Positions 16,765-24,827 of a stretch of DNA of 38,871 bases are shown piece by piece; position 1 is the stretch's first letter; the number at the start of each line of letters is the position of its first letter. Under the pieces are notes generated by a model. The model saw only the letters and a list, made by a program, of their open reading frames with translations. It ran no database searches and had not been told where the DNA came from. The position numbers and the translations under genes are program-made. Source of the DNA: Actinomycetes bacterium (GTDB lineage: Bacteria; Actinomycetota; Actinomycetes; Actinomycetales; Beutenbergiaceae); the NCBI GenBank assembly GCA_021793935.1, contig JAJYRV010000002.1, forward strand, positions 1 through 38,871. Reading direction: 5' to 3'.

Positions 16765-17901
16765 ATGACTGATCTTGCTGATACCCCGATCCCGCTGGAT
16801 CTCAACGACCCGGTGGAGCTACTGTCCTTCGTCCCGTACCAGTTCGGGTTCCACCTCGCCGACTCTTTCGTCCTCCTCACCTCCCGGCGCGAGCGGGGGA
16901 AGAAGCAGTTGGGTCTCCTCGCCCGCCTGGACACTGCGGCGTTGCTCGAGCCCGGTCTCGCGCAGCGTACCCGCACGTCGATGCGGGAGAGGTTGGACGC
17001 CCAATTGACCTGCGAGGGCTTCCTCATCCTCTACGACGAGCACCTGTTTGCCTCCCTGACACCCGGCCCGCCCGGTGATCCCCGCCACGAGGGGCGGGTG
17101 GCCCAGCTCCTGACCGAGGTCGCCCGCTGGTTCGATGACGAGCGCTTCGACCCCGAACGCACCTACATCGTCTCCCGGGAACGGTGGCGGTGCCTCGCCT
17201 GCGCCGTCCCAGGGCATTGCGGGAGCACCGGCCACCCCGCCTCGGTGCTCGCCCACTCCACCATCGCGGCGTGGATGGTCCTCAATGGCCGGCAGGTCGC
17301 CCCGAGCAGAGAGCACCTCATTGTCCTGCCCGACGAGCCGCCCGCGGGGGCTCTCACCGAGCGGGTACGGCGGGAGCTGAACCAGATCCGCCGGCGCGGG
17401 GGGCGGGCGCCTTCCTTCGCGTGGGAACGGACGACGGCACGCAAATGGATGCGCGCGCTCGAGGCCAGCGCCCGCGCAGAAAGCGGCGGCGTGTCCCTGC
17501 GCCCGCCCGAGCTCTCGCTGCTGGGGCTGTCCCTGCACACCACCACGATCCGCGACAACGTCATCTACGCCGCCTGCACGGGCAGCGCGATCCCCACGGT
17601 GAGCACCGATGCGCACTTTGCGCGACTATTTCGCCGACCCGGCCCGCCTCCGCCGGCCCACATCTACCGGTACCTCGATCTCCTGCATGACGCAGCGCGG
17701 CACTGCCCGCCGGGGGCCCGCGCCCCGGTGCTGACGACCTGGGCGTGGTGCAACTGGTGGGCCGGAAACGGTGCGGAGGCGAACATCCTCGTCGACCTCG
17801 CCCGGGAGGCCGACCCGGACTACTCCCTCGCCCACACCCTCGACACGGTCCTTTCCCAAAACCTGCTCCCACCCTGGATGTGGCCTGAGCCAACGCCCTA
17901 G
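16765..17901 (+). CDS. DUF4192 family protein
   Basis: A 378-residue protein that I assign to the actinobacterial DUF4192 family, of unknown function. Visible family features are the N-terminal block ELLSFVPYQFGFHLADSFVLL (here residues 18-38), with a beta-strand pair before an Arg-containing helix, and a C-terminal TPR-like helical end: TTWAWCNWWAGNGAEANILV, then DPDYSLAHTLDTVL. The centre contains CLACAVPGHCG, a possible metal site. No signal peptide is present. It begins with ATG lacking a clear ribosome binding site and stands between the divergent prenyl synthase gene and the usp-gcv genes, 70 bases before the latter. Confidence 0.85.
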   Translation: MTDLADTPIPLDLNDPVELLSFVPYQFGFHLADSFVLLTSRRERGKKQLGLLARLDTAALLEPGLAQRTRTSMRERLDAQLTCEGFLILYDEHLFASLTPGPPGDPRHEGRVAQLLTEVARWFDDERFDPERTYIVSRERWRCLACAVPGHCGSTGHPASVLAHSTIAAWMVLNGRQVAPSREHLIVLPDEPPAGALTERVRRELNQIRRRGGRAPSFAWERTTARKWMRALEASARAESGGVSLRPPELSLLGLSLHTTTIRDNVIYAACTGSAIPTVSTDAHFARLFRRPGPPPPAHIYRYLDLLHDAARHCPPGARAPVLTTWAWCNWWAGNGAEANILVDLAREADPDYSLAHTLDTVLSQNLLPPWMWPEPTP

Positions 17902-17971
17902 CGGTAGGCCCAATGGTCTACTTCCTCCTTCGAGAACCGGGTAGGGTCAGGGAGGTACAAGGAGGTTAGAT

Positions 17972-18352
17972 GTGGCAGTAGTAGCCGGGTTTATCGCAAA
18001 TGAGGAAGGTCGGGCGGCGCTCTCGGCTGCCATCGAGGAGGCACGCAACCGGCGCCAACGCCTCGTCGTCATCGTTCATGCCCCCCGCGGGGAGCGGGAT
18101 CGGCTCGGGGAAGCCGTGGAGGAAGCGCGCGGGCTCACCGCCGATTGCGGGCTCGAGGTGGACGTCCGGCCCAACGACGCCGAGGATCTCGCCGAGGAGA
18201 TTCTGCGGGTCGTGGAGGAGGTGAATCCGGTGCTCATCGTCATTGGGCTGCGGAGGCGGTCGGTGACTGGCAAACTGATCTTAGGTTCTAATGCCCAACG
18301 GATCCTGCTGGATTCGCCCACCCCGGTGTTAGCGATCAAGAGTTTCAACTGA
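17972..18352 (+). CDS. Universal stress protein (UspA family)
   Basis: A 126-residue cytoplasmic protein of the UspA fold. The C-terminal half has the ATP-binding-type signature GLRRRSVTGKLILGSNAQRI, matching G-2x-G-9x-G-S/T loosely (one Gly is replaced by Arg), followed by SPTPVLAIK. The N-terminal strand AVVAGFIANEEG replaces the usual D of VGVDGS by F-I, so nucleotide binding may be weak. The GTG start has a strong AAGGAGG (17959-17965) six bases upstream. It precedes gcvT by only 12 bases and so appears to be the first gene of the glycine cleavage operon. Confidence 0.88.
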   Translation: MAVVAGFIANEEGRAALSAAIEEARNRRQRLVVIVHAPRGERDRLGEAVEEARGLTADCGLEVDVRPNDAEDLAEEILRVVEEVNPVLIVIGLRRRSVTGKLILGSNAQRILLDSPTPVLAIKSFN

Positions 18353-18364
18353 AAGGTCACAGTT

Positions 18365-19459
18365 GTGAACGACGCCCCACGAAGCCCGTTACTCCCTGCC
18401 CACGAGCGCGCCGGTGCGCGCCTGACGGACTTTGCCGGTTGGCAGATGCCGTTGCGCTTCACCTCCGACCTCGAGGAACACCAAGCAGTGCGCAGCGCCG
18501 CGGGCATCTTCGACCTGTCCCACATGGGGCAAGTGGAGGTGATCGGACCCGAGGCCGGAGCGGTCCTCGACCGCTCCTTCATCGGCGTGTGCTCGACCAT
18601 GGCGATCGGCCGCGCGAAATACACGATGATGGTCGCCGCCGACGGCGGGATCCTCGATGACCTCATCGTCTACCGCCTCACCGAGAACGAGTTCCTCGTG
18701 GTTCCCAACGGTGCGAACCGGACCCGGGTCGTCGACGAGCTCACCCGCCGCAGCAACGGGCTCAGCGCGTCGATCACCGATCACACCCTCTCCCGCGGGC
18801 TCATCGCCATCCAGGGCCCGGCCAGCGCTGAGATCGTGCAACGCCTCCTCGCCCTGGACCTCACGGAGCTGCGTTATTACCGCTGCCTGCCCGCGACCCT
18901 GTCGATCGGCGGCGCGCAGGTGCCCGCGTTGCTCGCGCGCACGGGCTACACGGGCGAAGACGGCTTCGAAATCTCCCTCTCCGCAAACGACGCCGAAACC
19001 GTCTGGGGCGCGCTCTCCGATGCCCCCGGGGTCGCCCGTTGCGGTCTCGCGGCGCGCGACAGCCTCCGCCTGGAAGCGGGCATGCCGTTGTACGGCAATG
19101 AACTCTCCGACCGCTCCACCCCCTTCGACGTCGGCATGGGCCGCCTCGTGAACCTGGACCACGACTTCGTGGGCCGTGACGTCCTGCGCCGGCGCGCAGA
19201 AGCGGGCGGGGCCGCGCTCATCGGCCTCACCGGCGAGGGGCGCCGCGCCGCCCGCTCAGGTTCGCAGGTCTTCGTCGGGGGCGCGCAGGTGGGGGAGATA
19301 ACCTCCGGCATCCTTTCTCCCACCCTCGGATACCCGATCGCCATGGCCCTGGTAGAGCACGACCTGGAGGAAGGGCAGAACGTCGAGGTCGACGTGCGGG
19401 GCCGAACGATGCCGATGAGCGTCGTCACGTTACCCTTCTACCGCCGGGCGAAGGCCTGA
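18365..19459 (+). CDS. gcvT: Glycine cleavage system T protein (aminomethyltransferase)
   Basis: Takes the aminomethyl group from lipoylated GcvH, releases ammonia and forms methylene-tetrahydrofolate. The 364-residue protein shows the family blocks HERAGARLTDFAGWQMPL (13-30), FDLSHMGQ (49-56), the folate-region RTGYTGEDGFEIS, RDSLRLEAGMPLYGNEL and the C-terminal GEITSGILSPTLGYPIAMA. The GTG start has GAAAGG upstream. It lies in usp-gcvT-gcvH-gcvP order with short gaps. Confidence 0.97.
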   Translation: MNDAPRSPLLPAHERAGARLTDFAGWQMPLRFTSDLEEHQAVRSAAGIFDLSHMGQVEVIGPEAGAVLDRSFIGVCSTMAIGRAKYTMMVAADGGILDDLIVYRLTENEFLVVPNGANRTRVVDELTRRSNGLSASITDHTLSRGLIAIQGPASAEIVQRLLALDLTELRYYRCLPATLSIGGAQVPALLARTGYTGEDGFEISLSANDAETVWGALSDAPGVARCGLAARDSLRLEAGMPLYGNELSDRSTPFDVGMGRLVNLDHDFVGRDVLRRRAEAGGAALIGLTGEGRRAARSGSQVFVGGAQVGEITSGILSPTLGYPIAMALVEHDLEEGQNVEVDVRGRTMPMSVVTLPFYRRAKA

Positions 19460-19497
19460 CCTGAAACCCGGCTAACACTGTTACCAAAGGAGTGAAC

Positions 19498-19869
19498 ATG
19501 TCCGTTCCAGCAGATCGCCAGTACAGCGCGGAACACGAATGGGTCGTCATCGACGGGGAGATCGCCACCGTCGGGATCACCGAATACGCGTCTGAAGCGC
19601 TCGGTGACGTCGTCTACACCGAGCTCCCCGCAGCCGACGAGGAGGTCACGGCAGGCGAAGTGTGCGGCGAGATCGAGTCGACCAAGAGCGTCTCCGACCT
19701 CTACTGCCCCGTCAGCGGGGTCGTGACGGAGGTCAATGGCACCTTGGTGGACTCCCCGGAACTCGTCAACGATGAACCGTACGGCAGCGGCTGGCTATTC
19801 AAGGTGAAGATCTCAGAACTCGGCGAACTCATGGACGCCGAGGAGTACGCGAGCCACATAGGGGAATAA
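19498..19869 (+). CDS. gcvH: Glycine cleavage system H protein
   Basis: Lipoyl carrier shuttling the aminomethyl group between GcvP and GcvT. The 123-residue protein has the lipoylation site in [12 protein letters not shown] (Lys63 from this start). The in-frame GTG at 19492 overlaps the Shine-Dalgarno AAAGGAG (19486-19492), so ATG at 19498 is the better start. The gap to gcvT is 38 bases and to gcvP two bases. Confidence 0.97.
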   Translation: MSVPADRQYSAEHEWVVIDGEIATVGITEYASEALGDVVYTELPAADEEVTAGEVCGEIESTKSVSDLYCPVSGVVTEVNGTLVDSPELVNDEPYGSGWLFKVKISELGELMDAEEYASHIGE

Positions 19870-19871
19870 CA

Positions 19872-22697
19872 TTGTCGCACTTGTTTCGTGACCGCCACAT
19901 CGGCACGACCACGGCGGATCAGGCGCACATGCTCAACCGGATCGGAGTGGGCAGCACCGAGGAACTGATGAAACGAGCGTTGCCCGCGACCATCCGTTTG
20001 GAGGATCACGAGGACGCCGATCTGGGTGTGCCGCCGGCCGCATCGGAAGCACGCGTCCTTGCGGAGCTGCAACAGTTCGCGCGCCGCAACGAGGTGATGA
20101 CCTCGATGATCGGGCAGGGCTACTACGACACCGTGACCCCCTCGGTCATCCAACGCCTCATTCTCGAAGACCCCGCCTGGTACACCGCCTACACGCCGTA
20201 CCAGCCGGAGATTTCGCAGGGGCGCCTGGAGGCGCTCATCAATTTCCAAACGATGGTCACCGACCTCACCGGGCTCGACGTCGCGGGATCCTCGATGCTC
20301 GATGAGGGCACCGCCGCAGCGGAAGCAATGTTGCTGAGCATGCGGGTGAGCAGGCGTGAACGGCGCTTCCTCGTGGATCGCAACACGCTCCCGAGAACCA
20401 AACAGATCATCCGCGACCGCGCGGCAGCGATGGGCATCGAGCTCGTGGAGATCGACGTCGCCGATACTCCCGATCCCGCCGCGTTCGACGACGCCGGCGG
20501 CGTCCTGCTGTCCACCCCCGCCGCCGACGGTTCCCTGCCGGCGTTCGCCCAGTTGCAGGCGTGGGCACAGGCAGCCCACGAAGCGAAGGCATTAGTGACG
20601 GCGGTGACCGACCTCCTCGCGAGCACCCTCGTCGTCGAGGTGAGCGCCTGGGGAGCAGACATCGCCGTGGGCACGACCCAACGCTTCGGGGTCCCCATGG
20701 GGTTCGGCGGGCCCCACGCGGGCTTCCTCGCGGTCCGATCCGGGCTGGAACGCCAACTTCCCGGCCGCCTCGTCGGCGTGAGTAAAGATGCCAAGGGTCA
20801 GGTGGCCTACCGTCTCGCCCTGCAGACCCGGGAACAACACATCCGCCGGGAGAAGGCGACCTCGAACATCTGCACCGCGCAGGTGTTGCTCGCGGTGATG
20901 GCCTCGATGTACGCGGTGTATCACGGGCCCGATGGCCTGAAGGCGATCGCGAGCCGCGTGCACGAGCACGCCCGGGCGATCGCGGCGGGGGCGCACGAAC
21001 GGGGCATCCCCGTACTCAAGGCGGACTTCTTCGACACCGTCGCCCTCGGCGTCGAGGGCAGGGCCGAAGAGCTGCGCGGTGCCCTCGCCCAGCGGCGCAT
21101 CAACATCCACGTCGCGAATCCGGACACGGTGCAGATCGCCGCTGACGAACTCACGACGGAGGAGATCGTCGCCGAGGTTCTCCAGGTCCTCTCCGGTTTC
21201 GCCTCGAGCCGCGGCAGCGAACCGATCGGCATCGCGGAGGAATCCCGGCGCACCACGCCGTTCCTCACCCACCCGGTGTTCAACAGCTACCACACGGAAA
21301 CCTCGATGATGCGCTACATCACCGAGCTCGGGCACAAGGACTTCGCTCTCGACCGGGGAATGATCCCGCTGGGATCGTGCACGATGAAGCTCAACTCGGC
21401 CACGGAGCTCGCCGCGCTGACGTGGCCGGAATTCTCCCGGATCCACCCCCACGCCCCGAACGAACAGGTCGGTGGCTACCTCGAACTCATCGATCAACTC
21501 CAACGGTGGCTCGCCGGGATGACCGGGTACGCCGCCGTGAGCGTGCAACCCAACGCCGGGTCGCAAGGCGAACTCGCCGGACTCCTCGCGATCCGCCGGT
21601 ACCACGACTCCCGCGGGGAGACCCAGCGCGACCTGTGCCTCGTCCCGGCGAGCGCGCACGGCACCAACGCGGCCTCGGCGATCCTCGCCGGGTACACGGT
21701 GAAGGTCGTGGCCACCGCGGAGAACGGCGATATCGACCTCGATGACCTCGCCCGGCTCCTGGAGGAGTTCGGTGAGCGGGTCGGGGCGATCATGATCACC
21801 TACCCCTCGACCCACGGCGTGTACGAGGGCGGGATCCGCGAGGTCTGCGCCGCCGTGCACGAGGCCGGCGGGCAGGTCTATATCGACGGCGCGAACTTCA
21901 ACGCGCTCCTGGGCTGGGCCCACGCGGGCAAATTCGGCGGCGACGTCTCCCACCTGAACCTGCACAAGACGTTCGCGATCCCCCACGGGGGCGGCGGGCC
22001 CGGCGTCGGCCCGGTCGCCGTGGCAGAGCACCTGCGCCCCTTCCTGCCCGATGCCGAGCACGGGCCGGCGATCAGTTCCGCCCTGTACGGGTCCGCGCTC
22101 ATCCTCACCATCTCCTGGGCCTACATCCGGCTCATGGGTGCCGAAGGATTGCGTCAGGCGACGACCGCGGCCGTTCTGCACGCGAACTACATCGCCGAGG
22201 AGCTCGATGCCCACTATCCGGTGCTGTACCGGGGGGAACGCGGGCACGTCGCCCACGAATGCATCATCGACCTGCGCGGGCTCACCTCGAGCACCGGTGT
22301 CACCGTCGACGACGTCGCCAAGCGGCTCATCGACTACGGCTTTCACGCGCCCACGATGAGCTTCCCGGTCGCGGGGACGCTCATGATCGAGCCGACCGAA
22401 TCGGAGGACCTGCCCGAGATCGATCGGTTCCTCGCCGCGATGATCGGGATCCGGGAGGAGATCCGGCGAGTCGAAACCGGCGATTTCGATGCCGCCGACT
22501 CCCCACTGCGCAACGCCCCGCACACCGCGGAGAGTCTCACGGGCGAATGGGACTATCCGTATTCGCGTGCGGAAGCGGTGTACCCGGCGGGAACAACCGC
22601 GCGGAAATACTGGCCGCCCGTGCGGCGCATCGACGGCGCGTACGGGGACCGGAACCTCATGTGCTCCTGCCCGCCGATCGAGGAACTGGCCGACTAG
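19872..22697 (+). CDS. gcvP: Glycine dehydrogenase (decarboxylating), P protein
   Basis: Pyridoxal-phosphate enzyme that decarboxylates glycine and loads the aminomethyl group onto GcvH. At 941 residues it is the full-length single-chain form, containing both halves that are separate GcvPA and GcvPB in other bacteria. The PLP lysine is K699 in [20 protein letters not shown]; the Gly-rich stretch after it is characteristic. The N-terminus RDRHIGTT matches the family. Translation starts at TTG, two bases after the gcvH stop, with AGGGGA upstream; no closer ATG exists before the conserved N-terminus. Confidence 0.97.
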   Translation: MSHLFRDRHIGTTTADQAHMLNRIGVGSTEELMKRALPATIRLEDHEDADLGVPPAASEARVLAELQQFARRNEVMTSMIGQGYYDTVTPSVIQRLILEDPAWYTAYTPYQPEISQGRLEALINFQTMVTDLTGLDVAGSSMLDEGTAAAEAMLLSMRVSRRERRFLVDRNTLPRTKQIIRDRAAAMGIELVEIDVADTPDPAAFDDAGGVLLSTPAADGSLPAFAQLQAWAQAAHEAKALVTAVTDLLASTLVVEVSAWGADIAVGTTQRFGVPMGFGGPHAGFLAVRSGLERQLPGRLVGVSKDAKGQVAYRLALQTREQHIRREKATSNICTAQVLLAVMASMYAVYHGPDGLKAIASRVHEHARAIAAGAHERGIPVLKADFFDTVALGVEGRAEELRGALAQRRINIHVANPDTVQIAADELTTEEIVAEVLQVLSGFASSRGSEPIGIAEESRRTTPFLTHPVFNSYHTETSMMRYITELGHKDFALDRGMIPLGSCTMKLNSATELAALTWPEFSRIHPHAPNEQVGGYLELIDQLQRWLAGMTGYAAVSVQPNAGSQGELAGLLAIRRYHDSRGETQRDLCLVPASAHGTNAASAILAGYTVKVVATAENGDIDLDDLARLLEEFGERVGAIMITYPSTHGVYEGGIREVCAAVHEAGGQVYIDGANFNALLGWAHAGKFGGDVSHLNLHKTFAIPHGGGGPGVGPVAVAEHLRPFLPDAEHGPAISSALYGSALILTISWAYIRLMGAEGLRQATTAAVLHANYIAEELDAHYPVLYRGERGHVAHECIIDLRGLTSSTGVTVDDVAKRLIDYGFHAPTMSFPVAGTLMIEPTESEDLPEIDRFLAAMIGIREEIRRVETGDFDAADSPLRNAPHTAESLTGEWDYPYSRAEAVYPAGTTARKYWPPVRRIDGAYGDRNLMCSCPPIEELAD

Positions 22698-22703
22698 GGC
22701 GAG

Positions 22704-22756
22704 CGGGCACGTTTGTGACCTTTCCCTCGTGGCGGGGAATAAAATCGACGTGCCCG
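22704..22756. repeat. Inverted repeat in the gcvP-sigA gap
   Basis: CGGGCAC (22704-22710) and GTGCCCG (22750-22756) are perfect 7-bp complements separated by 39 bases. The left arm directly follows gcvP and the right arm lies just before the TATAAT box of sigA. The loop is long, so it may be a pair of half-sites or chance rather than a terminator. Confidence 0.3.
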
Positions 22757-22760
22757 TGAT

Positions 22761-22766
22761 TATAAT
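22761..22766 (+). promoter_or_regulatory. Putative -10 box of sigA
   Basis: A perfect TATAAT lies 67 bases before the TTG start of sigA, giving a leader of about 60 bases. No TTGACA-like -35 is seen at 16-18 bases upstream; instead there is GGGAAT (22735-22740), reminiscent of the -35 of redox-stress ECF sigma promoters but with an imperfect -10 partner. Confidence 0.55.
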
Positions 22767-22833
22767 GTCTAGGTGCCGCTTCGCCCGCACCTGCGATCGC
22801 CACTAGTTCCGCCACTTCGCCGAAAGGTCCTCC

Positions 22834-24369
22834 TTGCCTTCTGATCGTCCCGTTCGTGCTGTGTTACCACAGGAATACTCCCATCCGGCGTTGAAGGACG
22901 CGCTTTCTAAAGCGGTCGCTCAAGGAAATATTGAGGCGGCGGATTTTCGCGCGGCATGCGAAGATGCCGGCGTTGCTCCCCGCCGATTGAAGCAGGTGTT
23001 TAAAGCCATGCAGGAAGCAGGTGTCACTGTGTCTGGGATTCAGGCAACCGCGGTAGCCACCGCGAAGACCCGAACCGCCACCACCGCGAAAGTGGAGGAG
23101 GAAACAGTCGAGGAGAAGCCGGCGAAGAAGACCGCCAAGTCCGCGACCACGAAGGCGACAGCGAAGAAGACCACCGCGAAGAAGGCGGCGCCCACCAAGG
23201 CCGCGCCGAAGAAGGCAACCGAGGAACCCGAGGCCGAACAGGACGAGGAACTCGAGGCGGAGGACGTTGACCTAGACGAGGACCTCGAGGAGGACCCTGC
23301 CGACGAGGCCGATGACGCGTCCGAGGACGAGGACGGCGAGGAGACGAAGCCGAAGAAGTCCGGCGAAGCCACCGAGGAAGAGGAAGAGAAGGGCGGGTTC
23401 GTCTTCTCCGATTCCGACGAGGAGGATCAGCCGGCGCAGCAGGTCGTCACCGCCGGCGCGACCGCCGACCCGGTCAAGGACTACCTCAAGCAGATCGGGA
23501 AGGTCGCCCTCCTCAACGCCGAGCAAGAAGTCGAGCTCGCCAAGCGGATCGAAGCGGGCCTCTTCGCGGAGGAGAAACTCGCCGAAGAGGGCGATGACCT
23601 CGCCCCGAAACTCCGCCGCGAGCTGCGTTGGATCGTCCGCGACGGCCGCCGCGCGAAGAACCACCTGCTCGAGGCGAACCTGCGGCTCGTGGTCTCCCTC
23701 GCCAAGCGGTACACCGGGCGCGGGATGCTGTTCCTCGACCTCATTCAGGAGGGGAACCTCGGGCTCATCCGCGCCGTCGAGAAATTCGACTACACGAAGG
23801 GCTACAAGTTCTCCACCTACGCCACCTGGTGGATCCGGCAGGCGATCACCCGCGCGATGGCCGACCAGGCCCGCACGATCCGGATCCCGGTGCACATGGT
23901 CGAGGTCATCAACAAGCTCGCCCGGGTACAGCGGCAGATGCTTCAGGACCTCGGGCGTGAGCCCCTCCCGGAGGAACTCGCCGAAGAACTCGACATGACC
24001 CCCGAACGGGTCGTCGAGGTGCAGAAGTACGGGCGCGAACCCATCTCGCTGCACACCCCACTGGGGGAGGACGGCGACTCGGAGTTCGGTGACCTCATCG
24101 AAGACGCCGAAGCGGTCGTTCCTGCGGACGCGGTCTCGTTCACCCTGCTGCAAGAACAGCTGCACTCGGTGCTCGACACCCTCTCCGAACGCGAGGCCGG
24201 CGTGGTGCAGATGCGGTTCGGGCTCACCGATGGTCAACCCAAGACCCTGGACGAGATCGGCAAGGTCTACGGCGTGACCCGCGAGCGGATCCGGCAGATC
24301 GAATCGAAAACGATGTCGAAACTGCGCCACCCCTCCAGGTCACAGGTCCTGCGCGACTACCTCGACTAG
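22834..24369 (+). CDS. sigA: Principal (housekeeping) RNA polymerase sigma factor
   Basis: Primary sigma-70 factor. Residues 15-66 form a region 1.1-like domain; 78-200 are low-complexity, first Lys/Ala/Thr-rich then strongly acidic, as in HrdB/SigA of actinobacteria. Region 1.2 begins at [16 protein letters not shown] (212-227). Region 2 (about 280-350) includes [19 protein letters not shown] and [15 protein letters not shown]; region 4 ends with [19 protein letters not shown] and the C-terminal SQVLRDYLD. The length of 511 fits. Start is TTG with GAAAGG six bases upstream (22822-22827). It is followed by a strong hairpin terminator. Confidence 0.97.
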   Translation: MPSDRPVRAVLPQEYSHPALKDALSKAVAQGNIEAADFRAACEDAGVAPRRLKQVFKAMQEAGVTVSGIQATAVATAKTRTATTAKVEEETVEEKPAKKTAKSATTKATAKKTTAKKAAPTKAAPKKATEEPEAEQDEELEAEDVDLDEDLEEDPADEADDASEDEDGEETKPKKSGEATEEEEEKGGFVFSDSDEEDQPAQQVVTAGATADPVKDYLKQIGKVALLNAEQEVELAKRIEAGLFAEEKLAEEGDDLAPKLRRELRWIVRDGRRAKNHLLEANLRLVVSLAKRYTGRGMLFLDLIQEGNLGLIRAVEKFDYTKGYKFSTYATWWIRQAITRAMADQARTIRIPVHMVEVINKLARVQRQMLQDLGREPLPEELAEELDMTPERVVEVQKYGREPISLHTPLGEDGDSEFGDLIEDAEAVVPADAVSFTLLQEQLHSVLDTLSEREAGVVQMRFGLTDGQPKTLDEIGKVYGVTRERIRQIESKTMSKLRHPSRSQVLRDYLD

Positions 24370-24416
24370 TAGACCAGCACGACGAATTACTCCCGGCGCA
24401 TCGTGCGCCATGACAG

Positions 24417-24448
24417 AAGGGGCCGCCCGATGATCTGGGCGGCCCCTT
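24417..24448. terminator. Hairpin terminator between sigA and the convergent DUF7455 gene
   Basis: AAGGGGCCGCCC and GGGCGGCCCCTT form a perfect 12-bp stem around an eight-base loop (24429-24436). It sits 47 bases after the sigA stop and 14 bases after the end of the convergent small gene, so it can serve both strands. No U tract follows on either strand, as is common in actinobacteria. Confidence 0.85.
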
Positions 24449-24462
24449 CGTCGTGGAACGGC

Positions 24463-24687
24463 TTAATCCTCCTCGAGGAGGCGCGCTGATTCGTCTTGGA
24501 TATGGGTCGCGACGTCGGCCAGCGCGTCCGCGTGCTTACGCCCGTGGTGCGCGCAGAAGTTGAGCTCGCCGTACGGCATAGTCACTCGCACGTAGGCTTG
24601 CGCGCCACAGGCATCACAACGGTCAGCCGTGGTCAGTTCGGGTACTGGGTCGGCGGTAGTTGCTTCGTTTCTCATCAATGTGCTCAC
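24463..24687 (-). CDS. Small zinc-ribbon-like protein (DUF7455 type)
   Basis: A 74-residue protein with probable metal ligands CDAC (24-27) and CAHH (45-48), acidic C-terminal helix ending in LLEED. It resembles a small actinobacterial family often found beside sigA; I recall the label DUF7455 but function is unknown. The start is uncertain: GTG at 24687 or ATG at 24675, neither with a good Shine-Dalgarno. A TTACAT lies six bases before the GTG, a weak -10 candidate for leaderless expression. It is convergent with sigA and divergent from parE. Confidence 0.75.
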   Translation of the reverse strand: MSTLMRNEATTADPVPELTTADRCDACGAQAYVRVTMPYGELNFCAHHGRKHADALADVATHIQDESARLLEED

Positions 24688-24762
24688 ACCAGCATGTAAC
24701 CATCTCTCACGCGATTTCGTTCCCTCGACGGCCCGCGTTCGCTAATCGCGTACGAAGGGGGC

Positions 24763-24774
24763 CCGCCCGGGCGG
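24763..24774. repeat. 12-bp perfect palindrome upstream of parE
   Basis: CCGCCCGGGCGG is its own reverse complement. Its centre is 17 bp upstream of the centre of a second palindrome (24779-24792). Confidence 0.4.
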
Positions 24775-24778
24775 CAAA

Positions 24779-24792
24779 CACCACCGGTGGTG
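24779..24792. promoter_or_regulatory. 14-bp perfect palindrome at the parE promoter, possible operator
   Basis: CACCACCGGTGGTG is perfectly palindromic. Its centre is about 42.5 bases before the putative transcript start at the parE GTG, a typical regulator position over or next to the -35 region. In GC-rich DNA a few such palindromes are expected by chance in a window of this size. Confidence 0.4.
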
Positions 24793-24815
24793 CTCGAAAT
24801 CCGCGAGATTGCACG

Positions 24816-24821
24816 TAAACT
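24816..24821 (+). promoter_or_regulatory. Putative -10 element of parE (leaderless)
   Basis: TAAACT is followed by six bases and the GTG at 24828. No usable Shine-Dalgarno with normal spacing precedes that start. Confidence 0.52.
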
Positions 24822-24827
24822 AAGGCC

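Noticed and set aside
17902..17971. Glycine riboswitch ahead of the usp-gcv operon
   Set aside because: The gap is about 70 bases and is mostly a purine-rich Shine-Dalgarno region; it is too short for the known tandem or single aptamer plus expression platform.
20592..22790. 732-codon open frame opposite gcvP
   Set aside because: It is antisense to an intact P protein with its PLP lysine and has no recognisable domain; long antisense frames are common in GC-rich genes.
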